Shown: one piece after another, positions 15,796 to 28,423 of the stretch
How the letters are laid out: each line of letters opens with the position of its first letter
Numbering within the stretch: position 1 is the first letter of the stretch
Assembly: GCF_001509485.1 (NCBI RefSeq)
Contig: NZ_LLZI01000263.1
Span: 1 to 33,589, forward strand
DNA from: Streptomyces sp. NRRL F-4489
Lineage (GTDB): Bacteria > Actinomycetota > Actinomycetes > Streptomycetales > Streptomycetaceae
Reading direction: 5' to 3'
Length of the DNA stretch: 33,589 nucleotides
Translations under genes and position numbers: made by a program
The notes under the pieces: model-generated
The model's database searches: none
What the model saw: the letters and a program-made list of their open reading frames with translations, nothing else
Told to the model about the DNA's origin: nothing

Positions 15796-17081
15796 CGGGG
15801 ACCTCCGTGGGGTGAGCCGGCGCCGGGCCGGCCGGATGGGGGCGGGGCGGCGGCCACCGCGTCGCCGGGCGCGTCCATCGCGCGCCAGACGCGGAAGACG
15901 AACGGGCAGGCGGACAGGGCCAGGCACACCCCGCCGAGCGCCCAGGTCGCGCCGGCCGGTCCGACGGCGTCGAGGAGCGCGCCGGCGAACAGCAGGCCCA
16001 GCGGCATCGCCGCGTTGGCCGAGGCGCTGAACGCGGCGAAGACCCGGCCGCGCAGCGCCTCGGGGACCCGGGCGTACTTCACCGCCGCGATCACCGGGTT
16101 CACCGGACCGTTGGCGATCATGAAGAGGGCGGTCAGCGAGACGAGCAGCACGGGGTGCGGGTCGAGGGCGATGACCGCGAAGACCGGGGCGCCGGAGAGC
16201 AGGAAGCAGAGCGCGAAGGTGCGCCAGCGGTGCCCGCCGCGGCTGCGCCAGCCGTACAGCACGGTGCCCAGGAGGCTGCCGCCGCTGGCCGTGGCGATCA
16301 GCACGCCGACCAGTGTGCTGTTGTGCCACACCGACACCCCGAACGCCGGCAGCAGGACCGACAGCAGGCCGCTGAGCAGGGCGTTGCTGGCGGCGCAGGC
16401 GGCGCCGAGGGCCAGCAGCAGCCGGTCCCGGCGGAACTGCGCGCCGGTTTCGGCCAGTTCGCGCAGATAGCCGCGCACCCCCGCGCCGCCGGACGCGCCG
16501 GAGCCGGGCCGGGCGCCGGCCACCAGCAGGCCGACCAGCAGCGCCGAGGCGACCAGCGCGGCCCCGTCCGCGAGCAGCACCCAGGTCGGCCCCACCAGCG
16601 CGATCAGCATCCCGCCGACCGGCGCGCCGAGCAGCTCCCCGGCGCGCAGCGCGGTCTCCTCGGCGCTGGTGGCGCGCTCGACCCGGGCCCCGGTCGCGGC
16701 GATCACCGCGGGCAGCAGCACCTGCTTGGCGCTGCGGGCCGGCGCCCGGCTCGCCCCGACCACGAAGACCAGCACCACCAGCAGCGGCAGCGTCAGCACC
16801 CCGAGGGCGTCCGCCAGCGGCACCGCCAGCACCGCCAGGCAGGTGGCCAGATCGGCCAGCACACTGGCGCGCCGCGCCCCGTACCGGTCCACCAGCGGGC
16901 CCGCGCACAGCAGCGACAGCACCAGCCCGATCGTCTCGGCGGCCGCGACCGCCCCGGTCTGCGTCCCGCTGCCGGTCCTGACCAGGACGAACCAGGGCAC
17001 GGCGAGCAGTGTCATGGTGGCGCCGAGCGAGGACGCGCCGCTCGCGGCGACCAGCGCGGCCAGCGGCATGTTGCGGAACAC
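15792..17081 (-). CDS. MFS exporter (EntS-like)
   Basis: A 429-residue, 12-helix major facilitator of the drug/siderophore exporter type. The loop 2-3 signature appears as GPLVDRYGARRASVLAD, and a RAPARSAKQVLLPAVI segment resembles EntS-like exporters. GTG 17081 was chosen because AGGGGGAATTC sits directly upstream and translation then begins four residues before the first helix; the longer frame adds a Pro/Gly-rich stretch that runs into the divergent promoter region. It is the first gene of the leftward operon with the PaaK-like and ATP-grasp genes (ATGA overlap), so I infer that it exports the product made by these ligases. Confidence 0.82.
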   Translation of the reverse strand: MFRNMPLAALVAASGASSLGATMTLLAVPWFVLVRTGSGTQTGAVAAAETIGLVLSLLCAGPLVDRYGARRASVLADLATCLAVLAVPLADALGVLTLPLLVVLVFVVGASRAPARSAKQVLLPAVIAATGARVERATSAEETALRAGELLGAPVGGMLIALVGPTWVLLADGAALVASALLVGLLVAGARPGSGASGGAGVRGYLRELAETGAQFRRDRLLLALGAACAASNALLSGLLSVLLPAFGVSVWHNSTLVGVLIATASGGSLLGTVLYGWRSRGGHRWRTFALCFLLSGAPVFAVIALDPHPVLLVSLTALFMIANGPVNPVIAAVKYARVPEALRGRVFAAFSASANAAMPLGLLFAGALLDAVGPAGATWALGGVCLALSACPFVFRVWRAMDAPGDAVAAAPPPSGRPGAGSPHGGPR

Positions 17082-17197
17082 CGAATTCCCCCTGGAACTA
17101 CCCCCGCCGGACCCGCCGGGCGGCGGCGCGTGGACTGCTAGCCTCGGACTGTTTCTCGCGCGATCACCGGAACCCGTCACCGTGGAGCCGCCGCATC

Positions 17198-17785
17198 ATG
17201 GACCGGATCACCACCGAACGGCTCGTGCTGCGGCCGTTCACCCCCCAGGACCTCGACGACCTCCACGACCTGCACCGCCGCCCCGACGTGACGCGCTATC
17301 TGCTGTGGGACGCGCGCACCCGGGACGAGACGGCCGCCGCGCTCGCCACCCGCTGCCGGGAGACCCGCCTCGCCGCCGAGGGCGACAACCTCGCCATCGC
17401 GGTGCAGCTGCGCGCGACCGGGGGGCTCATCGGCGAGTTCAACCTCCACTGGCTGAGCGCCGAACTGGGCCGCGCGGAGATCGGGTTCGTCCAGCATCCC
17501 GATCACGCCGGCCGCGGCTACGCCACCGAGGCCGGCCGGCAGGTGCTGCGGCTGGCGTTCGAGACCCACGGCTTCCACCGGGTCATCGGGATGTGCAACG
17601 GCAGCAACACCTCCTCGATGCGGCTGATGGAACGGCTCGGCATGCGCCGCGAGGCGTACTTCGTCCAGGGCGAGATGCTCAAGGGCGAACGGGCCGATCT
17701 GGCCGTCTACGCGCTGCTCGCCGAGGAGTGGCGGGGCGCCCGGCCGCAGGTGCCGGCGCCCGGCCTGCCCACCGCGCGCGGCTGA
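17198..17785 (+). CDS. GNAT-family N-acetyltransferase (RimJ/RimL-like)
   Basis: A 195-residue GNAT enzyme. RITTERLVLRPFTPQDLDDL opens the RimJ/RimL-type fold; the acetyl-CoA loop is HPDHAGRGYATEAG (100-113), followed by the NGSNTSSMRLMERLGM helix typical of this subgroup. It transfers an acetyl group to a primary amine. It diverges from the MFS operon with a 116-nt shared promoter region (a TAGCCT -10-like box lies inside). In this cluster, plausible roles are acetylation of the aromatic or alpha amine of the product, or self-protection; a protein N-terminal target is also possible. Confidence 0.85.
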   Translation: MDRITTERLVLRPFTPQDLDDLHDLHRRPDVTRYLLWDARTRDETAAALATRCRETRLAAEGDNLAIAVQLRATGGLIGEFNLHWLSAELGRAEIGFVQHPDHAGRGYATEAGRQVLRLAFETHGFHRVIGMCNGSNTSSMRLMERLGMRREAYFVQGEMLKGERADLAVYALLAEEWRGARPQVPAPGLPTARG

Positions 17786-17789
17786 GCCC

Positions 17790-17834
17790 TCGCGCACCGG
17801 GCCTTCGCGCACCGGGCCGCCGCGCACCGCTCCC
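17790..17834. repeat. 15-bp tandem repeat, three copies
   Basis: TCGCGCACCGGGCCT, TCGCGCACCGGGCCG and a degenerate CCGCGCACCGCTCCC follow one another between two convergent genes. The third copy forms part of the terminator stem that overlaps it. Confidence 0.6.
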
Positions 17835-17849
17835 GTGCGCACCCGGTGC
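17809..17849. terminator. Nested hairpin terminator between convergent genes
   Basis: GCACCGGG (17809-17816) pairs with CCCGGTGC (17842-17849), and inside it GCGCAC (17822-17827) pairs with GTGCGC (17835-17840). It sits between the GNAT gene and the leftward AMP-ligase gene, so it can end both transcripts. Confidence 0.7.
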
Positions 17850-17859
17850 CCGACGGCGC

Positions 17860-19542
17860 TCAGCCGGCGTCCAGGGTCCAGGCGACCGCGTCGGTGTCGC
17901 AGTCGCGCAGATACCGGTCCAGCTCCGCGTACTTCTCGCGCAGCCGCCGCTTGAGGACCTTGCCGGTCACGCCCTGCGGGAAGTCCTCGCCGCCGCGCGC
18001 GAGTTCGAGGGCCGCCAGCTCCTGGTGGCCGGCCTCGCGCAGCACCTTGTTGGCCGAGGCGAGCAGCGTCTCCGGGCGGGGCCGGGCGGTCCCGCCGGTG
18101 GTGACGACGGCCACCAGGACGGTCCGGCCGCCGGTGCCGCCGCCGACCACCGCGCAGTCCGCGAGCGCCGGCACCTCGCTCAGCAGGAACTCCTCCATGT
18201 GCACCGAGTGCGCGATGCCCTCGGCGGTCTCCACCGCGTCCACCGCCCGGTCCAGCTGGTAGAAGTCGCCGGCCTCGTCCTGGTAGGCGAGGTCGCCGGA
18301 GAGCCAGTAGCCGGCGAGCCGGCTGCGGTAGGTGGTGTCGGAGTCGTTCCAGTAACCGGCCGTCACGGTCGGGCCCTTGACGCCCAGCAGCCCCACCTCG
18401 CCGGTGTCCGCCCGGGTGCCGTCCCGGCGCAGCACCACCACCTCCGACAGCGCGTCCGGGCGGCCGATGCAGCGGTCGTTGCGCCGCGAGCCGAGCGAAC
18501 GGGGGTGCACCATCACACCCCAGCCCAGCTCGGTGGCGCCGAACCGGTCGTAGAAGACCGCGGACGGCAGGTCCGGGGCGCGGCGGCCCAGGATCGCCTT
18601 CAGATGCGCCTCGTGGATCGCGTCGCCCATCGTCACCCAGCTGTCCACCGAGTCCAGCGCGCCGTCCGGGGCGTCCAGCTCGGCGAGTTCGGCGAAGGCG
18701 TGCGCGAAGGCCATCACGGACGTGGGGCGGTGCTCCTGGACGGCGGCGAGGAGTTCCGGGCCGCTGGGGTCGTACAGGGCCACCATCGGCGTGCCGGCCA
18801 GCAGCGCGTACTGGGCGTAGACCACCGAGCCCAGGTGCGACTGGGGCTGCGCGGCCATCATCAGCTCGTGCGGCGCGTCGGTGGCGTGGGTGAGCCGGAA
18901 GCGCGGCCCGGCGACGCTGGAGGCGTGGGTCTGCACCACCGGCTTGGGGACGCCGGTCGTGCCGGAGGAGTGCAGGATCGAGACCGGGTCGTCCGGCGCG
19001 TGCCGGAACCGCAGCCGGCCGGGCAGCTCCGCGGCCTCCGGCGCCGGTACGTCCTCGGCCAGCTCCGTCCAGCGCGGGCCCGGCAGCCGGGCCAGGTCCC
19101 CGCCCAGGGCCGCGAGCCGGTCCCGGGTGGTGTACAGGCCGACCGGCTCGGTGCGGCGGATCAGCTCCAGGGCCGTCTCACGCGGCGCCTTGCTGTTGAT
19201 CAGCACCGCGATCGCGCCGAGCCGCGCCAGCGCGTGCAGATGCACCGAGTAGGCGAACGAGTCGGGGAGCTGGACCGCCACCCGGTCCCGGGGCCGCACC
19301 CCCTGGTCCGCGTACCACACCGCCCAGCTCTGCACCAGCCGGTCGAGGTCCAGCAGGCTGAACTCGCCGCGCAGACCGCCCCCGCACACCGGCAGCGGCC
19401 GGGGGCAGGCGAGGAACGGCGCGTCGGGGGCCGGGCTGTGGGCCAGCGCCGACTCCAGCACGGTGCCGCCGCCCAGGCCGGGGTCGGCGGCCAGCCGGGC
19501 CCGCAGGCCGGCCGGCAGGAGGGTGCGCGCGGACAAGGTCAT
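17860..19542 (-). CDS. Acyl-AMP ligase / acyl-CoA synthetase (ANL superfamily)
   Basis: A 560-residue adenylate-forming enzyme. The P-loop is HSSGTTGVPKPV (191-202), the adenine motif FYDRFGATELGWG, the hinge motif GYWLSGDLAYQDEAGDFYQLDR, and the C-terminal catalytic lysine lies in VTGKVLKRRLREKY (K528). The usual GR of the hinge motif is LDR here, a mild deviation. It would activate an acid as its AMP ester for transfer to CoA, a carrier protein or an amine. No carrier-protein gene is seen in the window. ATG 19542 follows GGAAGGGC. It is transcribed divergently from the p-aminophenylalanine genes across a 200-nt gap, so the two units may share regulation. Confidence 0.82.
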   Translation of the reverse strand: MTLSARTLLPAGLRARLAADPGLGGGTVLESALAHSPAPDAPFLACPRPLPVCGGGLRGEFSLLDLDRLVQSWAVWYADQGVRPRDRVAVQLPDSFAYSVHLHALARLGAIAVLINSKAPRETALELIRRTEPVGLYTTRDRLAALGGDLARLPGPRWTELAEDVPAPEAAELPGRLRFRHAPDDPVSILHSSGTTGVPKPVVQTHASSVAGPRFRLTHATDAPHELMMAAQPQSHLGSVVYAQYALLAGTPMVALYDPSGPELLAAVQEHRPTSVMAFAHAFAELAELDAPDGALDSVDSWVTMGDAIHEAHLKAILGRRAPDLPSAVFYDRFGATELGWGVMVHPRSLGSRRNDRCIGRPDALSEVVVLRRDGTRADTGEVGLLGVKGPTVTAGYWNDSDTTYRSRLAGYWLSGDLAYQDEAGDFYQLDRAVDAVETAEGIAHSVHMEEFLLSEVPALADCAVVGGGTGGRTVLVAVVTTGGTARPRPETLLASANKVLREAGHQELAALELARGGEDFPQGVTGKVLKRRLREKYAELDRYLRDCDTDAVAWTLDAG

Positions 19543-19546
19543 GTAA

Positions 19547-23129
<3,583 letters not shown>

Positions 23130-23133
<4 letters not shown>

Positions 23134-24377
23134 CCGAGCCCGCCACCCCCGCCCGCCCGGCCAACTGGGTCGACTCCCGGATCAGCCGGACCTCCGACGC
23201 CCTGGACCGCGCCTTCGAGGAGCGGCTGACCGGCCACGTCGTCACCGCCCACCGCGGCAAGCGGGTCACCCTGGAGGACGGGAGCGAGGCGCTGGAGTTC
23301 GTCTCCTGCTCGTACCTCGGCCTGGAGGAGCACCCGGCGCTGATCGCCGCCGCCGAGGAGGCGCTGCGCCGCTTCGGCGTCCACCTTTCCACCTCCCGCA
23401 ACCGCATGCGCCCGCACTACCTCGGCGAACTGGAGGAGCTCCTCGCCGCCGTCTACCACGGCAACCGCGCGGTCGCGTTCACCTCCGTGGGCGCCGTCCA
23501 CCTCGGCCTGCTGCCGCTGCTCGGCGCCGGCGCGCTGCCCAGCTACCCGATCGCGCCGGCCGGCGCGGTCTTCCTCCTGGACCGCACCGCGCACTCCTCG
23601 ATGCAGGTGCTGCGCGGCGTCCTCGGCCAGATCGGCCCGACCCGCCGGTTCGACGTGGAGACCCCCGGCTCCCTGGAGGAGGCCCTGCGCGAGACCACCC
23701 GGGACGGCCGCACGCCCGTCGTCCTGATCGACGGCGTCGGCTCGATGGGCGGCCTGGTCGACGTGGAAGGCGTACGGGCCGCGCTGGAGCCGTACGGCGG
23801 GCACCTCTACATCGACGACGCGCACGGCATCTCGCTGGCCGGCCGGCACGGCGCCGGCTACGCCTACGAGGCCCTGGGCGGGCAGCTGCCGCCGCATGTG
23901 GTGATCGCCGGGTCGCTGTCCAAGGCGTTCGGCGGCTCCGGCGGCTTCGCGCTGGTGCCCGCCGAGGCGGACGTCCGGGTGCTGCGGAAGTTCGCCAACC
24001 CCCTGGTCTTCGGCCACTCCCTGATGGTGCCGCTGCTCGCCGCCAACGTGGCCTCCGCGCGGCTGCACCTGGACGGCGAGGTCGCCGCGCTCCAGGAGAA
24101 GCTGTGGGCCAACGCGGACGCCTTCGACGCCCTCACCGGCGGGCGACTGGTCAACGCCGGCCTGCGCTCGCCGGTGCGCGGCGCCGCCTTCGCCACCGAG
24201 GAGGAGGCGTTCCGCACCGCCGCCGCGCTGAAGGAGGCCGGGGTGCTGATCCTGCCCGCCTTCTTCCCCACCGTCGCCAAGGGCACCGGCCTGGTCCGCT
24301 TCGCGCTCTCCGCGCTCCACGAGCCCGGCCACCTGGAGACCGCGGCCAAGGTCCTGGAAGGGACGGCGCGCGGATGA
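23130..24377 (+). CDS. Alpha-oxoamine synthase-like PLP enzyme (KBL/AONS family)
   Basis: A 415-residue fold-type I PLP enzyme close to 8-amino-7-oxononanoate synthase and 2-amino-3-ketobutyrate CoA ligase. SLSKAFGGSGGF carries the PLP lysine (K265), YIDDAHG (228-233) the Asp and His that bind the cofactor, and DRTAHSSM the stacking His155. Family members condense an amino acid with an acyl-CoA, losing CO2, to give an alpha-aminoketone. The substrate-side segment LSTSRNRMRPHYLG deviates from the usual GSRLVSG-like motif, so the amino acid is probably not glycine or alanine; an aminoaryl amino acid from the preceding genes is the natural candidate. It could instead act as an aminotransferase or decarboxylase. 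ATGA overlaps on both sides couple it to the pathway genes. Confidence 0.75.
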
Positions 24378-25246
24378 CCGCCCGCGACCGCACCCCCGCC
24401 GCCGTCCTCGCGGCCGCCGTCCGCACGCTCACCGACGCCGGGATGTGGGCCCCGCGCGAGGACGCCGAGAAGCTCCTCGCGCACGCCGTACGCGACCGGG
24501 CCGGCACCCCGCGGGCGGACGAACTCCCGCTCAGCGACAAGGAGTTGGCCGTCCTGGACGACCTGCTGGCCCGCCGCGCGGCGCGCGAACCGGTCGAATA
24601 CCTCACCGGCCGCGCGGTCCTCGGCGGCGTCGAGGTCGCCGTCGGCCCCGGCGTCTTCATCCCCCGCAAGCACACCGAGCCGCTGCTCGCCTGGGGCCTT
24701 CGGGTGCTGCGGGACGTGGACCGGCCGCTGGCCGTCGACCTGTGCACCGGGTCGGCGGCGATCGCCCTCGCCGTCGCGCACGCCCGGCCCGAGGCCACCG
24801 TGCACGCCGTGGAACTCGACCCGACCGCGCTGACCTGGGCCCGCCGCAACGCCGCCCGCCGCGCCGAACTGGGCGACACCCCCCTCCACCTGCACGCCGC
24901 CGACGTCACCGACCCGGCGCTGCTGCGCGGTCTCGACGGCACGGTGGACCTGCTGCTGGCCAACCCGCCGTTCGTCGTGGAGGGCCGGGAGCTGCCCCCC
25001 GAGTGGCAGCGGCACCAGCCCTGGCCCGCGCTGTTCTCCGGGACGGACGGGCTGGTGGTGATCCGCGCCGTGGTCGCGGCCGCCGCCCGGCTGCTGCGCC
25101 CCGGCGGCGGCGTCGCCATCGAGCACGACGACGACCAGGCCGAACCCGTGATGGCGCTGCTGCGCGAGCAGGGCGTCTTCACCGGCATCGAGTTCGGCCG
25201 GGACCACTGGGGCTCGCCCCGCTACACCACCGCCCGCAGAACGTGA
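24374..25246 (+). CDS. HemK/PrmC-like class I methyltransferase, possible amine N-methyltransferase
   Basis: A 290-residue SAM-dependent methyltransferase of the HemK/PrmC fold. A helical N-terminal domain (1-75) is followed by REPVEYLTGRAVLGGVEVAVGPG and FIPRKHTE, then SAM motif I DLCTGSAAIALAVA (123-136), an acidic VELDP strand end and NPPF (197-200). PrmC enzymes have NPPY; the Phe variant and the setting argue against the housekeeping release-factor enzyme. PapM of the pristinamycin pathway, which methylates the aryl amine of p-aminophenylalanine, is of similar size, and I infer a similar job on the aryl amine or another amine of the product. ATGA overlaps the preceding stop. Confidence 0.7.
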   Translation: MTARDRTPAAVLAAAVRTLTDAGMWAPREDAEKLLAHAVRDRAGTPRADELPLSDKELAVLDDLLARRAAREPVEYLTGRAVLGGVEVAVGPGVFIPRKHTEPLLAWGLRVLRDVDRPLAVDLCTGSAAIALAVAHARPEATVHAVELDPTALTWARRNAARRAELGDTPLHLHAADVTDPALLRGLDGTVDLLLANPPFVVEGRELPPEWQRHQPWPALFSGTDGLVVIRAVVAAAARLLRPGGGVAIEHDDDQAEPVMALLREQGVFTGIEFGRDHWGSPRYTTARRT

Positions 25247-25258
25247 CGAGGAGCGCGC

Positions 25259-28200
25259 ATGGAACAGGAGCCGGCACCGGGCAGGTCCCGCCGCCGCGTT
25301 GTGCAGGAGGGCGGCGCCATCCTCGCCGCCGCCGGGCTGCTGCGCCTGGCGCCCGGCCTCCCGGCGGACACCGCGGCCGCCGCCCCGGCCGGACCGGACG
25401 CCGGTGGGCCGGACGGCGGTGAACGGACCGTCACCGTCCGGGACAGCGCCAACCTCGGCGTCTCCGCCGCCCCGGACGGCCGCACACTGGCGCTGGACAT
25501 CGCCGGCGGCATCTGGGTCCTGCCGGCCGCCGGCGGCGCGGCCCGCCGCATCACCCCGCTGAACCACGACGCCACCCGCCCCCACTGGTCACCGGACGGC
25601 ACCCGGATCGCCTTCCAGTCGTTCCGCGACGGCGTCTACCAGGTGTGGTCGCTGCGGCCGGACGGCACCGACCTGCGGCAGCACACCAGCGGCACCGGCT
25701 ACGACCTGGAGCCGCGCTGGTCCCCGGACGGCCGGCGGCTGGCCTTCGCCTCCGACCGCGGCAACCGCAGCCGGATCTGGGTGCTGGACACCGCCGGCGG
25801 CGCCCCGGGGGCGGTCACCGACGCCGACGCCGCGCACGCCGCCCCCGCCTGGTCGCCGGACGGCACCCGCCTCGCGTACGTGGTCGGCGGCACCGCCATC
25901 GAGGAGGTGGACCTCGGCTCGCTGCGCCGCACCCGGCTCGCCACCGCCCCGGACGGCGCCCAGCTCTACTCACCCGTCTACGCCCCGGGCGGTGAGATCA
26001 GCTACGTCCGGGCCCAGGGCGGTGAGGCGGCCCTGATACGCGGCGAGACGCCCCTCCTCACCGGCGAGGACCTGCCGCCGCTGCCGGTGTCCTGGACCTC
26101 CGCGACCACCTTCGTCCACAGCGCGGGCGGCCGGCTCCGCCGCTCCTCGGCCCACGGGCCCTCCCAGGAGATCCCGTTCACCGCCGAACTCCCGCTCGCC
26201 ACCCGCGCGTACCGCCGCACCCCCCGCGACCTGACCTCGGACGCGCCGCGCCGGGCCAAGGGCATCGCCGATCCGGTGCTCTCCCGCGACGGCCGGCAGA
26301 TCGCCTTCCGCGCGCTGAACGCGCTGTGGCTGCTGCCCCTCGGCGGCCGCCCCCGCAAGGTGCTCGACGACGGCTACTTCCACGCCGATCCGGACTTCAC
26401 CCCGGACGGCCGGGGCCTGGTGTACGTCAGCGACCGCGCCGGCACCGCGAACCTCTGGCGGCTGGACCTGGCGTCCGGCCGCACCGAGCGCCTGACCGAC
26501 CTGCCCAACGGCCAGCTGACACCGCGCCTTTCACCGGACGGCACCCGGGTCGCCTACCAGGACGAATCGGGCGCCCTGTGGGTGCTGGACCTGGCAGGCG
26601 GCACCACCCGCCAGGTGCTGCCCGCCCTCTACCAGCCCGGCCGCCCCGCCTGGTCCCCGGACGGTACGAAACTCGTCCTGTCCGCCCTGCGCCCGTACTC
26701 CCGGCGCACCGAGACCGGCCACAACCACCTCCTCACCGTGGACCTGGCCACCGGCGCGGTGCGCTACCAGCCGTTCGCGCCGGACCGCTCACTGGCCACC
26801 CGCGGCAACGACGGCCCGCTGTGGACCCCGGACGGCACCCACCTGGTCCTCGGCGCGGAGAGCCTGGCCTGGCGGGTCCCGGTGGACGCGCACGGCACCG
26901 TCACCGGCCCCCCGGCCGCACTCACCTCCGAGGTCACCGACTCCCTGTCGCTCAGCGGCGACGGCCGCACCCTGCTCTACCTCTCCAACGGCGTCCTGCG
27001 CCTCACCGGCCTCGACGGCGGCACCGCGCGCACCGTCGACGCCGACCTCACCTACCGCCCGGCCCGGGTCAGCGAACCCGCCGTCGTCCGGGCCGGCGCC
27101 CTGTGGGACGGCATCTCCGACCGGCTCCGCCCCGCCACCGACATCGTCGTACGCGACGGGCGCATCGAAGCGGTCACCCCGCGCTCGGCCGGTGCCGCGC
27201 GCGGCGCGCACGTCGTGGACGCCGGCCACCTGACCGTCCTGCCCGGCCTGATCGACACCCACAACCACTGGAACATGCGCGGCAAGCAGTGGGGCGACCG
27301 CCAGGGCCGGCTCTGGCTCGCCTACGGCGTGACCACCAGCCGCTCACCCGGCGACCCCGCCTACCAGATGGCCGAGAACCGCGAGGCGATGGAGGCGGGC
27401 ACCCGCACCGGCCCCCGCTACCTGGGCTCCGGCGAAGCACTCGACGGCACCCGCGCGTCGTACAACTGCATGCGCACCGTCATCTCCGCCGAGCAACTGG
27501 AACGGGAACTGGACCGCGCGGCCGGCCTGGACTACGACCTGCTCAAGTCCTATATGCGCCTCTCACCCGCGCACGAGCAGCGGGTGGTGCGCCGGGCGCA
27601 CGCCATGGGCGTCCCGGTCACCTCGCACTACCTCTACCCGGCCGCCCACACCGGACTGGACGGGATGGAGCACCCCGGCGGCGGGCACCGCCTCGGCTAC
27701 TCCCGCACCCTGAGTTTCGCGGGTGTCCACATGTCCCAGGACGCCGTGGAGATCCTCGCGGCCAGCGGTATGTGGGTCTCCACCACCACCATCTTCGCCT
27801 CCGAACTCCTCGCCCAGGACCGCTCGCTGATCGAGGACGAGCGGACGAAGGTGCTCTACCCCGACTGGGAGTACCGCCGCCTGGTGCAGAAGGCCGACGA
27901 CGCCGCGCACCCGGGCCCGGAGACCGACCTCGACCACCGGCTCACCCGGGGCATGGTGGACGCCCTGCTGCGGGTCCAGCGGGCCGGGGGACTGGTGGTC
28001 TGCGGTACCGACTCCCCCCTGGACGACCCCGGCATCAGCATCCACCAGAACCTCCGGGCCCTGGTCAAGTACGGCTTCACCCCGCACCAGGCGCTGCTCA
28101 CCGCGACCGGCAACGCCGCCCGCGCGCTGGGCTACGGCGAGCTGCTGGGCGCGGTGGCCCCCGGCCGGATCGCCGACCTGATCGCCGTCGAGGGCGACCC

Positions 28201-28423
28201 GCTGACCGACATCACCGCCACCGCCGCGGTCCGCACCGTCATGGCCGGCGGGGTGGCCCGCACCGTGCCCGAGATCCTCGCGCCGTTCCGGCGGCCCGCC
28301 GCGGCGGCCGCGCGACCGTCCCGCGCCGTGGCGGTCCGGCCGGCCGCACCGTCCGCCACCCGCGATCCGCGCCACTACTGGCACCAGCCGGAGTGGAGCC
28401 GCAAGGGCTGCTGCCGGCCGTGA
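25259..28423 (+). CDS. Tat-exported PD40 beta-propeller amidohydrolase
   Basis: A 1054-residue two-domain protein. The N terminus carries a twin-arginine-type signal (RSRRRVVQEGG, residues 9-19, then a hydrophobic stretch and APGLPADTAA), so export in folded form is predicted. Residues about 55-600 contain many TolB/PD40 blades with WSPDGTR-type repeats. The C-terminal half is a metal-dependent amidohydrolase: DTHNHW (His668 and His670), further histidines in SHYLYPAAHTG and GMEHPGGGH, and the catalytic Asp918 in CGTDSPL. It would hydrolyse an amide or cyclic amide outside the cytosol. It is 12 nt behind the methyltransferase gene with a GAGGAG site, thus last in the operon. Maturation or detoxification of the exported product are plausible roles. 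Confidence 0.82.
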   Translation: MEQEPAPGRSRRRVVQEGGAILAAAGLLRLAPGLPADTAAAAPAGPDAGGPDGGERTVTVRDSANLGVSAAPDGRTLALDIAGGIWVLPAAGGAARRITPLNHDATRPHWSPDGTRIAFQSFRDGVYQVWSLRPDGTDLRQHTSGTGYDLEPRWSPDGRRLAFASDRGNRSRIWVLDTAGGAPGAVTDADAAHAAPAWSPDGTRLAYVVGGTAIEEVDLGSLRRTRLATAPDGAQLYSPVYAPGGEISYVRAQGGEAALIRGETPLLTGEDLPPLPVSWTSATTFVHSAGGRLRRSSAHGPSQEIPFTAELPLATRAYRRTPRDLTSDAPRRAKGIADPVLSRDGRQIAFRALNALWLLPLGGRPRKVLDDGYFHADPDFTPDGRGLVYVSDRAGTANLWRLDLASGRTERLTDLPNGQLTPRLSPDGTRVAYQDESGALWVLDLAGGTTRQVLPALYQPGRPAWSPDGTKLVLSALRPYSRRTETGHNHLLTVDLATGAVRYQPFAPDRSLATRGNDGPLWTPDGTHLVLGAESLAWRVPVDAHGTVTGPPAALTSEVTDSLSLSGDGRTLLYLSNGVLRLTGLDGGTARTVDADLTYRPARVSEPAVVRAGALWDGISDRLRPATDIVVRDGRIEAVTPRSAGAARGAHVVDAGHLTVLPGLIDTHNHWNMRGKQWGDRQGRLWLAYGVTTSRSPGDPAYQMAENREAMEAGTRTGPRYLGSGEALDGTRASYNCMRTVISAEQLERELDRAAGLDYDLLKSYMRLSPAHEQRVVRRAHAMGVPVTSHYLYPAAHTGLDGMEHPGGGHRLGYSRTLSFAGVHMSQDAVEILAASGMWVSTTTIFASELLAQDRSLIEDERTKVLYPDWEYRRLVQKADDAAHPGPETDLDHRLTRGMVDALLRVQRAGGLVVCGTDSPLDDPGISIHQNLRALVKYGFTPHQALLTATGNAARALGYGELLGAVAPGRIADLIAVEGDPLTDITATAAVRTVMAGGVARTVPEILAPFRRPAAAAARPSRAVAVRPAAPSATRDPRHYWHQPEWSRKGCCRP

